Position numbers and translations under genes: made by a program. The notes beneath the pieces are model-generated. The model did not search any database, was not told where the DNA came from, and worked only from the letters and a program-made list of their open reading frames with translations. Shown piece by piece: positions 9,071 to 16,144 of a stretch of 64,000 nucleotides of DNA. The DNA comes from Rhodoferax lithotrophicus (GTDB lineage: Bacteria; Pseudomonadota; Gammaproteobacteria; Burkholderiales; Burkholderiaceae_C). Each line of letters begins with the position of its first letter. The stretch's first letter is position 1. The stretch covers positions 3,803,989 through 3,867,988 of the forward strand of contig NZ_AP024238.1 of NCBI RefSeq assembly GCF_019973615.1, read 5' to 3'.

Positions 9071-9127
9071 TTTACCCATCTTGCAAGAAAAGCGATGTGT
9101 GCAGCGATGTGCAATTGCTCTAGCGTA

Positions 9128-9236
9128 GGAGCACTAGGGTTCCGGTTGGCAAATACTAAATTTGCTGAATGTCTGGTCCGAGAGTGTTCCGGCCTCGCAA
9201 GAGGTTCCACGGAGGGATAAAAGCCCGGGAGAACGA
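9128..9236 (+). promoter_or_regulatory. Guanidine-I riboswitch (ykkC family, subtype 1)
   Basis: The conserved blocks of the ykkC aptamer appear in order: CTAGGGTTCCG at 9134-9144, GGTCCGAGAG at 9175-9184, a small stem-loop with GGCCTC-GCAA-GAGGTT at 9191-9206, then ACGG (9209-9212) and GGGATAAAAGCCCGGGAGA (9214-9232). The intact ACGG...GGGATAAAAGCCCGGGAGA block fits the guanidine-binding subtype better than the ppGpp/PRPP subtypes. The aptamer ends about 52 bases before the ATG of the substrate-binding protein. No clear intrinsic terminator separates it from that gene, so control of translation or an unseen alternative fold is possible. Confidence 0.9.
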
Positions 9237-9287
9237 TGTACAGATCGTCTCTTCCTGCGCCTTTTCATTCACTCCAGGAGCTTCGTC

Positions 9288-10325
9288 ATGCGTTCATCCC
9301 GTCTTTCTCCCACCAGCAACAGCAGCTCGTCCCTTCTGAGCCGCTTGTTCAAACCTGCACTGGGTCTGGCCGTGTCTTTGGCAGCAGCCTCAAGTTTTGC
9401 AGCCAGCCCCACCGCCATGAAAATTGGCACTGTGGTCTGGATTGGCTATGGGCCTTTTTATGTCGCTGAAGCGCTGGACTTGTACAAAAAATACAACCTC
9501 AAAGTATCTTTACAGGTGTTCACTGATCCGGCGTTGATTCCGCCAGCCATTGCCTCAGGCGCCATTGATGGCGGGCACCTGACCTATGACCAGGTGGTCG
9601 GCCAGGTGGCGGGCGGCAATATGCAAAAAGTGGTCATGCCCATTGACTACTCCAACGGGGGTGATGCCATCGTGGCCGATGCCAGCATCAAGACCGTGAA
9701 AGATTTCAAAGGTAAAAAGATTGGCTTCAACCCACTCTCACCGTCTGATTTTTTACTCTCTTACGCGCTTAAATCCAACGGTTTGACCGACAAAGACATC
9801 ACACCGGTCAGCATGACCCCCGAAGCAGTGCCTGCGGCCATGGCCTCGGGACAGATGCCCATTGGTGTCACGTATGAGCCCAGCCTGTCGCAGATTCTGG
9901 GACAAGGCGGCGGCAAAAAATTCAAGGTGGTGTTTTCATCCAAAAACGCCCCCGGACTGATCGCCGACGTGATGGTGTTTGACGACAAGGTCATCAAAGC
10001 CAAACCAACCGAAATCAACGGCATGATCAAGGCTTATCTGGATGGTTTGGCCTATATGAAAGCCAAACCGGATGAAGCTGCCAAGATCATTGGCAAATTT
10101 ATGGGTGTCACACCGAAAGAGGTCAAGGAACAACTCTCGGGGGTGTACAACATTCCGCTCACAGAAATGCCCAAAGCCTTTATCAAGGCCAAAGAAACCA
10201 CCTCGTACTACGCCAGTGGCGAAATCATTGGTGAACTTCTGAAAAACAAAGGGCAAATCAAGACCATCCCTGCAGCTGAAGCCACCTTTGATGCCCAGTT
10301 TGTCACTGCATTGACCAAAAAATAG
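9288..10325 (+). CDS. NMT1/SsuA-type ABC transporter substrate-binding protein
   Basis: A 345-residue periplasmic binding protein of the nitrate/sulfonate/taurine (NMT1-like) class. A signal peptide ends near AAASSFAAS, followed by KIGTVVWIGYGPFYVAEAL, the typical first strand and helix. ATG 9288 is chosen because CCAGGAG lies just upstream and the signal peptide then begins properly; the frame is open back to 9162 but that stretch is the riboswitch. It is the first gene behind a guanidine-I riboswitch, so guanidine or a guanidino compound is the likely ligand (inference). No permease or ATPase gene is present in the cluster. Confidence 0.88.
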   Translation: MRSSRLSPTSNSSSSLLSRLFKPALGLAVSLAAASSFAASPTAMKIGTVVWIGYGPFYVAEALDLYKKYNLKVSLQVFTDPALIPPAIASGAIDGGHLTYDQVVGQVAGGNMQKVVMPIDYSNGGDAIVADASIKTVKDFKGKKIGFNPLSPSDFLLSYALKSNGLTDKDITPVSMTPEAVPAAMASGQMPIGVTYEPSLSQILGQGGGKKFKVVFSSKNAPGLIADVMVFDDKVIKAKPTEINGMIKAYLDGLAYMKAKPDEAAKIIGKFMGVTPKEVKEQLSGVYNIPLTEMPKAFIKAKETTSYYASGEIIGELLKNKGQIKTIPAAEATFDAQFVTALTKK

Positions 10326-10344
10326 GCCTCGCAAGCTGCCCCGT

Positions 10345-10385
10345 ACAGAGCGCCAAGCCAACCGGGCAACGCGTTCTGTTTTCTT
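10345..10385 (+). terminator. Hairpin with T-rich tail after the binding-protein gene
   Basis: Arms ACAGAGCGC (10345-10353) and GCGTTCTGT (10371-10379) pair with one G-T wobble and are followed by TTTCTTTG. It lies between the binding-protein gene and the desaturase. It could stop or attenuate transcription, giving more message for the binding protein than for the rest of the cluster. Confidence 0.45.
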
Positions 10386-10399
10386 TGTTTCATTGATTA

Positions 10400-11425
10400 A
10401 TGAGTCCTATCATGGCGCAAATTTTTCGCTATCCCGATGGCCGATGGCCCAACATTGCGGCAATCAGTTTCACGCTCCTGGGCTATGTCTTCGGCGTGAT
10501 GTTGATAGGTGCCCCAAGTTGGGCCAGCAATGTGCTGGGGCTGATGCTGGTGGCCCAGACGCTCATCTTGTCGGCCTATTTCATCCATGAATTTGCCCAC
10601 AACGCCATCTTCAAGTCCGTTGCAACCAATGAACGCTGGGGCACACTGATGAGCTGGATCAACGGCAGTTGTTACGCCAGCTTTGCCGACATGCGGCGCA
10701 AGCACATGCGTCACCACATTGAGCGTGCCGATGTCATCACTTTTGATGTACGCGGCTTTTTGCTGCAATCGCCCGCCTGGTTTCGCCACACCATCCTGGC
10801 ACTGGAGTGGGCTTACATCCCGGCGGTGGAATTCCTGATGCGTGCCTTTGTGATCACCCTGCCGTTTCGTGATGAGCGCAAACGCTCGGCACGCGGACGT
10901 ATTCTGGGCACAGCGGTTGTCCGCATCAGCGCGTTTGCGCTGCTGGGCTGGTGGTCACTCAAGGCGCTGGTGTTGTACTTTGTGGCGTTTCTGGTGTTTG
11001 TCACGGTTCTGCGTTTTGCCGATTGTTTTCAGCACACCTACGATGCCTATCCGATTCTGGACGAACAACCCATTCCAAACGACAAGCTGCGTGACCGCGC
11101 CTACGAGCAGGCCAACACCTTTACCAACGTCGTCGGGCTAGGCCACCCCTGGCTGAATCTGCTGTGGCTCAATTTTGGCTACCACAATGCCCACCATGAA
11201 CGCCCGGTAGCACCCTGGCACCGACTGCCCGCCTTACACCGTGAGCTGTATCCCAACGACTATGCCCAGGTGACACCGGTGCGTGAACTGCTCTACAGCT
11301 TTCACATCCATCGCGTCAAACGGGTGTTGTCCGGGGACTATGGTCAAGTTCTGCCACCTGGTCAGCCTGGTCGCGCCGATGGTTTTGTGGGTGCGGTCGG
11401 TGTGTCGTTTTTGACAGCCGTTTAA
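10400..11425 (+). CDS. Membrane di-iron fatty acid desaturase/hydroxylase-family protein
   Basis: A 341-residue integral membrane protein with the three histidine boxes of the desaturase/alkane hydroxylase superfamily: HEFAHN near 66, HMRHH near 98 and HNAHHE near 265. About four hydrophobic segments surround them (for example VFGVMLIGAPSWASNVLGLML). Members use a di-iron centre and O2 to desaturate or hydroxylate unactivated carbons. Its place behind a guanidine riboswitch suggests oxidation of a guanidino or related compound rather than a membrane lipid (inference). A second ATG at 10412 is an alternative start. SDR genes follow after 2 bases. Confidence 0.85.
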   Translation: MSPIMAQIFRYPDGRWPNIAAISFTLLGYVFGVMLIGAPSWASNVLGLMLVAQTLILSAYFIHEFAHNAIFKSVATNERWGTLMSWINGSCYASFADMRRKHMRHHIERADVITFDVRGFLLQSPAWFRHTILALEWAYIPAVEFLMRAFVITLPFRDERKRSARGRILGTAVVRISAFALLGWWSLKALVLYFVAFLVFVTVLRFADCFQHTYDAYPILDEQPIPNDKLRDRAYEQANTFTNVVGLGHPWLNLLWLNFGYHNAHHERPVAPWHRLPALHRELYPNDYAQVTPVRELLYSFHIHRVKRVLSGDYGQVLPPGQPGRADGFVGAVGVSFLTAV

Positions 11426-11427
11426 GC

Positions 11428-12216
11428 ATGAAGCCCGACTACGCCCTACGCGGGAAAACCGTTGTGCTTACAGGTGCAGGGGGTGGCATTGGCCGGGGTT
11501 TGGCGCAGGCCTTTGCGGCGCAAGGTGTACGGCTGATGCTGCTGGACCGGGATGCCGCCACACTGCAGACACTGGCCAAAGAATGGCCCACCCTGGCTGA
11601 CATGGACACCTCGGTATGTGACCTTGGCAACGATGCCGAGGTTGCGGCCTTGGCTACCCGCCTGCAAAACCAATGGGGCCGGGTAGATGTGCTGGTGAAT
11701 AACGCGGGGGTGGAATACCCCACGCCACTGGACAGCACCGCCCCCGATGCCATGACCCGGTGGTCCAGCCTGCTCGACAACAATGTCACCAGCATGGTGC
11801 GCCTCACACGTGCCCTGCTACCGCTGATGCAGCCAGGTGCGAGCATCATCAACCAGTCCTCCATCTGGGGCAAGACCGGTGTGGCAGACTTTTCGGCCTA
11901 CGTGGCAAGCAAACACGCTGTCATTGGCCTGACGCGTTCACTGGCCTTTGAACTGGCCGGACGCGACATACGCGTCAACGCCGTCTGCCCAGGCTGGATT
12001 CGCACCGAAGCGGCCATGCGATCCCTCTCCAACATGGCCCAGCGCCAGCACTGTAGCGAAGAGGCTATTGAGCGTGAACTCCTTGCCAAACAAGCGTGTC
12101 CAGCTATGCTTTCTCCAGCAGATATTGCGGGCGTTTACCTGTTTCTGGCCAGCAGCGATGCCAGCTCACTGACGGGTCAATCGCTGGTAGCCAGCCATGG
12201 TGAGGTCATGAGCTGA
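11428..12216 (+). CDS. Short-chain dehydrogenase/reductase (first of two)
   Basis: A 262-residue classical SDR. The NAD(P)-binding motif TGAGGGIG is at residue 15, the structural NNAG near 91, and the catalytic serine and Tyr-x3-Lys in QSSIWG and YVASKHA. The acidic residue after strand 2 (LLDRD) favours NAD(H). It starts 2 bases after the desaturase and its TGA overlaps the ATG of the second SDR. The substrate is unknown; oxidation of an alcohol made by the upstream hydroxylase is a reasonable guess. Confidence 0.88.
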   Translation: MKPDYALRGKTVVLTGAGGGIGRGLAQAFAAQGVRLMLLDRDAATLQTLAKEWPTLADMDTSVCDLGNDAEVAALATRLQNQWGRVDVLVNNAGVEYPTPLDSTAPDAMTRWSSLLDNNVTSMVRLTRALLPLMQPGASIINQSSIWGKTGVADFSAYVASKHAVIGLTRSLAFELAGRDIRVNAVCPGWIRTEAAMRSLSNMAQRQHCSEEAIERELLAKQACPAMLSPADIAGVYLFLASSDASSLTGQSLVASHGEVMS

Positions 12217-12980
12217 TGATGACCGCCATGAACCTGTCTTTGACCGGGCGCACCGCCCTGGTGAGTGGTGCCTGCACGGGTATTGGCCGCGCCATGGCGG
12301 TGGCCTTTGCCCAGGCTGGGGCCAAGGTGGTCATCAACCACTTGGGGCAAGCCACCTTGGCACACACACTGCAAGAAGAACTCAGGCAGCTGGGTCATGA
12401 AACCTGGGCGTTTGAGGCCGATGTGAGTTCATCCGCAGATGTACAACACATGGCTGCACAGGTGCTGCAGACTTGCGGCCCGCTGGACGTGTTGGTCAAC
12501 AACGCGGGCATCCTCCGGGAAAAACCGTTTCTGCAAACCTCGGAGGCCGATTGGAACCACATGCTGGCAACCGATCTGACATCGGTGTTTCTGATGTGCA
12601 AAGCTTTTCTGCCCGCCATGGTGGCACGCCAGCAGGGAGTCATCATCAACATCGCGTCAGATCTCGGCATTTTGGGGCGGGGACAATTTGCACCGTACTG
12701 TGCGGCCAAGGCTGGCGTGATTGGCCTGACACGTTCACTGGCGCGTGAGTTTGCGCCGCAGATTCGCGTCAACGCCATCGCACCGGGGCCGGTGGCTACC
12801 ACCATGGTGTCCCTCGAGGCCATGAGCCAGACCGCCATCGACAAGGAGCTGGAGATTCCCCAGCACCGTATTGCCGAGCCCCAAGAGATTGCCGCCACCG
12901 CGCTGTTTCTGGCCTCTGACTTGTCGCGCTTTTATTGCGGCCAGGTGCTTGGGCCCAATGGTGGTTCGGTGATGCCATGA
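12216..12980 (+). CDS. Short-chain dehydrogenase/reductase (second of two)
   Basis: A 254-residue classical SDR resembling 3-oxoacyl-ACP-reductase-like (FabG-type) enzymes. It has SGACTGIG near residue 17, VLVNNAGILREKPF, the catalytic IASDLG serine and YCAAKAGVIG. After strand 2 it has VINHLG rather than an acidic residue, which would suit NADP(H). It is clearly diverged from the first SDR, so the pair probably acts on two steps. ATG 12216 overlaps the previous stop by one base; in-frame ATGs at 12219 and 12228 are alternatives. Confidence 0.87.
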   Translation: MMTAMNLSLTGRTALVSGACTGIGRAMAVAFAQAGAKVVINHLGQATLAHTLQEELRQLGHETWAFEADVSSSADVQHMAAQVLQTCGPLDVLVNNAGILREKPFLQTSEADWNHMLATDLTSVFLMCKAFLPAMVARQQGVIINIASDLGILGRGQFAPYCAAKAGVIGLTRSLAREFAPQIRVNAIAPGPVATTMVSLEAMSQTAIDKELEIPQHRIAEPQEIAATALFLASDLSRFYCGQVLGPNGGSVMP

Positions 12981-13891
12981 GCTGCAAGCCTGGTCACACC
13001 ACGGCGCTGCCCTTGGTGGTGCTGCTGTTTTCATCGTCGCTGTGGGGCTTGTCCTGGTGGCCGTTGAAGCAGTTTGTCAACGTGGGCCTGGCCGGGCCGG
13101 TGTTGTCGATGCTGGTCTACGGCCCGGTGGGCTTGGTGTTGGCGTTTTACCTGTGGCGCGAGCGTGCTGCCTGGCGGCCACAAGCCGGGCTGGTGCTGGC
13201 CCTGGCGCTGGTGGGCGGCTGGGCCAACACCTCGTTTGTCAATGCATTGATGGCTGGCGACGTGGTGCGGGTGATGTTTTTGTTTTACCTCTCGCCGGTC
13301 TGGTCGGTGCTGGGTGGCTGGCTGTTCTTGGGGGAGCAGGTGGGCCCACGCCGCAAACTGGCGGTGGGTGTGGCGCTGGCCGGGCTTTGGCTGGTGCTGG
13401 GCGGTGCACGGGCTTTTGTCACCCCATTGAGCGTGGCCGACGTGCTGGCGCTGACCGCCGGGCTGGCGTTTGCGGGTAACAACGTGATTGCGCGGGCTGG
13501 CCAGGCGATTCCGATTCGCTCCAAAACCGCCGCCGTGTTTCTGGGCTGCGGCGTACTCTCGGGCCTGTGGGTGCTGGGCCTGGGCACACCCGTGCCAGCG
13601 GTGTCGCTGCCCGTCTCCCTGGCCGTTTTGGCCTACGGCTTTGGCTGGATGCTGCTGGCCACTGCCACCTGGCAATTTGGCGTGACCCACATGGAAAGTG
13701 GCCGCGCCGGCGTGGTGATGCTGGCCGAGCTGCTGGTAGCGGTGCTCAGCGCCACCTGGTGGGGTGGCGAGCACTTGTCTACCCTGGAATGGATCGGCGG
13801 CGCGCTGATTGGCTGCGCCGCGCTGATCGAGGCCACCGACACCGGCATAGAGCCAACCCCTGTCAACGTTTTGAAGAAGGAAACCCCATGA
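12977..13891 (+). CDS. DMT superfamily (EamA) transporter
   Basis: A 304-residue membrane protein with about ten hydrophobic segments in two EamA repeats (for example VLLFSSSLWGLSWWPLKQF and the second repeat from VADVLALTAGLAFAGNNV). DMT proteins usually export small metabolites. ATG 12977 overlaps the SDR stop in an ATGA arrangement; an upstream in-frame start at 12935 would lie inside the SDR gene. Guanidine riboswitches often control SMR-type guanidine exporters; this EamA protein could play a similar part here (inference). Confidence 0.85.
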   Translation: MSCKPGHTTALPLVVLLFSSSLWGLSWWPLKQFVNVGLAGPVLSMLVYGPVGLVLAFYLWRERAAWRPQAGLVLALALVGGWANTSFVNALMAGDVVRVMFLFYLSPVWSVLGGWLFLGEQVGPRRKLAVGVALAGLWLVLGGARAFVTPLSVADVLALTAGLAFAGNNVIARAGQAIPIRSKTAAVFLGCGVLSGLWVLGLGTPVPAVSLPVSLAVLAYGFGWMLLATATWQFGVTHMESGRAGVVMLAELLVAVLSATWWGGEHLSTLEWIGGALIGCAALIEATDTGIEPTPVNVLKKETP

Positions 13892-14661
13892 GCACCGTCT
13901 GGATGAATCAACTCTCGTGGCTGGATTACCAGCGCCGCATCACCACAGATCAGCCGCCGGTGCTGCTGCCGGTGGGTGCGCTGGAGCAGCACGGGCCGCA
14001 TTTGCCGCTGGGCACCGATGGCCTGCTGTCGGCCTCGGTGGCGGCAGATACCGCAGCGCGGGTTGGCGGCCTGGTGGCCCCGACGCTGTCCTACGGCTAC
14101 AAGTCCCAACCCAAGTGTGGCGGCGGTCAGCACTTTTGCGGCACCACCAGTGTCGATGCGGCCACGCTGATTGGCTCGGTGCGGGATGCGGTGCGCGAGT
14201 TTGCCCGCCATGGGGTCACGCAGCTGGTGGTGGTCAACGGCCATTACGAGAACCAGTGGTTTCTGATCGAAGGCATTGACCTGGGCCTGCGTGATGCCGG
14301 CCCGCAGACCCAGCTTGAAGTCATGCGACTGGAGTACTGGGACTTCATGACCTCAGCCACGCTGGCCGATGTGTTCCCAGAAGGTTTCCCCGGCTTTGCG
14401 CTGGAACATGCTGCCGTGCTGGAAACCTCCATGATGCTGCATTACCACCCGTCCCTGGTGCGGCTCGATTTGATCCCCGACGATGGCCCGGCCGACTTTC
14501 CGCCCTATGACATGTACCCCACGCGCACCGACTGGGTGCCGCCCTCTGGCGTGCTGTCATCTGCCAAAGGCTCCAGCGCTGAGAAAGGGCGCTTGCTGGC
14601 ACAGGAAGTCGCGGCACGGATGGCGCAGGCGATTCAAAGCGGGTTTCGCCCGGCAAAGTGA
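13888..14661 (+). CDS. Creatininase family amidohydrolase (close to true creatininase)
   Basis: A 257-residue protein that resembles Pseudomonas creatininase (creatinine amidohydrolase), the enzyme that opens the cyclic guanidine creatinine to creatine. Metal-site residues are in place: Glu33, His35 and Asp44 in LPVGALEQHGPHLPLGTD, and His119/Glu121 in NGHYEN. SYGYKSQPKCGGGQHF also matches the known enzyme as I recall it. Trp151 in EYWDF matches a gate tryptophan, but the second (PEGFLGW in the known enzyme) is Phe here (PEGFPGF). ATG overlaps the exporter stop by ATGA. No creatinase gene is adjacent, so creatinine may not be the real substrate. Confidence 0.85.
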   Translation: MSTVWMNQLSWLDYQRRITTDQPPVLLPVGALEQHGPHLPLGTDGLLSASVAADTAARVGGLVAPTLSYGYKSQPKCGGGQHFCGTTSVDAATLIGSVRDAVREFARHGVTQLVVVNGHYENQWFLIEGIDLGLRDAGPQTQLEVMRLEYWDFMTSATLADVFPEGFPGFALEHAAVLETSMMLHYHPSLVRLDLIPDDGPADFPPYDMYPTRTDWVPPSGVLSSAKGSSAEKGRLLAQEVAARMAQAIQSGFRPAK

Positions 14662-15341
14662 CAACGATGCAGTCCACAACCACCCTCAATGCGGACACCA
14701 CGGCACTGATCGTCATTGACATGCAGCGCGATTTCTGCAGCCCACACGGCTATGCGGCACGTGCCGGGCTGGATGTCGCGCGACTGGCGCAACCCATCAC
14801 CCAGATTCGTCGACTGCTGGCGGCGGCGCGCAAGGCGGGTTGGCGGGTGGTGCACACACGTGAAGGGCACCTTCCAGACCTGTCGGATTGCCCACCAGAA
14901 AAGATGCGCCGCAGCGTGCAGGCCGGGGCACCCATCGGCAGCATCGGCCCGATGGGTCGCTTGCTGGTGCGGGGTGAAAGAGGCCATGACTTCATTGAAG
15001 AACTGCGTCCGCTGACTGGTGAGGTGGTGATTGACAAGCCGGGTTATGGAGCCTTTTATCTGACGGATCTTGAACGTGTTTTGCAAGATCAGCCTACCCA
15101 CCAGCTGATCCTGTGCGGTGTCACCACCGAGGTGTGTGTGCACTCCACCTTGCGCGAGGCGGTAGACCGTGGCTATGCTTGTATCACCGTCGCGGATGCC
15201 ACCGCCGCCAGCGACCCCGCATTGCAAGCACCGGCGCTGGCCATGATCGGCGTTGAAGGCGGCATTTTGGGCCGCGTATTAACAACAGATCAATTACTCG
15301 CGGCTATGCTGGACGTACCTACGCTAAGACACACCGTATGA
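14658..15341 (+). CDS. Isochorismatase-family cysteine hydrolase, biuret-hydrolase-like
   Basis: A 227-residue cysteine hydrolase. The catalytic triad of the family is visible: Asp in ALIVIDMQRDF, Lys in VIDKPGYGAF and Cys in LCGVTTEVCVHS. The segment VVHTREGHLPDLSD and LLVRGERGHDF closely resemble biuret amidohydrolase (BiuH), which hydrolyses biuret to allophanate. A ureido or carbamoyl substrate fits the guanidine-controlled context. The GTG at 14658 overlaps the previous stop (GTGA), like the other junctions here; ATG 14667 is the alternative start. Confidence 0.8.
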   Translation: MTTMQSTTTLNADTTALIVIDMQRDFCSPHGYAARAGLDVARLAQPITQIRRLLAAARKAGWRVVHTREGHLPDLSDCPPEKMRRSVQAGAPIGSIGPMGRLLVRGERGHDFIEELRPLTGEVVIDKPGYGAFYLTDLERVLQDQPTHQLILCGVTTEVCVHSTLREAVDRGYACITVADATAASDPALQAPALAMIGVEGGILGRVLTTDQLLAAMLDVPTLRHTV

Positions 15342-16144
15342 CACAAGTGAAAAAAATGTGGCCTCTGCTCACCGCCACCCACCGCTATGACAAATCCATT
15401 TCCACTCTGAACCGGGGCCGTGGGCAGCAGATTGAAGCGCCCATCCTGGCCTACCTGATTGAAACCGCCAACGGCCGCATCCTGTATGACGTGGGCTGTG
15501 ACCACGCCAAGATTCATGACCCGGTGGCCCGCACCCGCTACTACAGCCCGCAGGTGTTTGACTTTGGTGCGCCCGAGATGCAGGAAGAGCAGCGCATTCC
15601 GAATCACCTGGCGCGCCTGGGGCTGACGGCCGCCGATGTGGATGTGATCTTCATCGGCCACCTGCACTTTGACCACGCCGGTGGGTTAAAAGAGCTGCGT
15701 CGCTGCGGCTGCGGGGCTGAAATCCATGTGCAAAATGATGAAGTGACCGCCGCCCGCAGTGGTGCCGACCCCGCCGTGTTTGCCGACGACCTGCTCGACG
15801 ATGCTGGTGCTCCGTTGCCGTTTTGCCTGCAACACGGCGAATACAGCGTGTTGCCCGGCGTGCAGGCGGTGTTGACACCGGGACACACCCTGGGCCATAT
15901 GTCGATGCTGATCGAGTTGCCCAAAGGCCCTCCCGTGCTGCTGGCCGGTGATGCCGCCGACCTGCAGGAAAACCTGGACGACGAAATTGCCCCCGGCACC
16001 CTGTGGCAAGGGCGTGAAGCCCAGGCGCTGGCCAGCATCCGCAAGCTCAAGGTGCTGGCGCGTGACACTGGAGCGGTGGTCTGGCCCAACCACGACATGG
16101 CGTTTTACCGCCGCCTGCCGCCGTTTCCGGGGGCCTGTGAATGA
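15338..16144 (+). CDS. Metallo-beta-lactamase-fold hydrolase, AHL-lactonase-like
   Basis: A 268-residue MBL-fold protein of the AiiA/AttM lactonase-like group. Metal ligands are visible in GHLHFDHAGG (HxHxDH) near residue 107, in TPGHTLGH, in LLAGDAADL and in the final WPNHD. Such enzymes open lactone rings of acyl-homoserine lactones, but relatives act on other cyclic esters or amides. Placed after a creatininase-like and a biuret-hydrolase-like enzyme, ring opening of a pathway intermediate seems more likely than quorum quenching (inference). Overlaps both neighbours by ATGA. Confidence 0.8.
   Translation: MTQVKKMWPLLTATHRYDKSISTLNRGRGQQIEAPILAYLIETANGRILYDVGCDHAKIHDPVARTRYYSPQVFDFGAPEMQEEQRIPNHLARLGLTAADVDVIFIGHLHFDHAGGLKELRRCGCGAEIHVQNDEVTAARSGADPAVFADDLLDDAGAPLPFCLQHGEYSVLPGVQAVLTPGHTLGHMSMLIELPKGPPVLLAGDAADLQENLDDEIAPGTLWQGREAQALASIRKLKVLARDTGAVVWPNHDMAFYRRLPPFPGACE

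Noticed and set aside
9162..9287. N-terminal extension of the binding protein through the riboswitch
   Set aside because: The stretch is explained by the aptamer; ATG 9288 has a ribosome site and begins a proper signal peptide.
12045..12115. Possible repeat copy inside the first SDR gene
   Set aside because: It has GGCTATTG and CAAGCG...AGCTATG fragments but no AGCGCTT core and no length anomaly in the protein.
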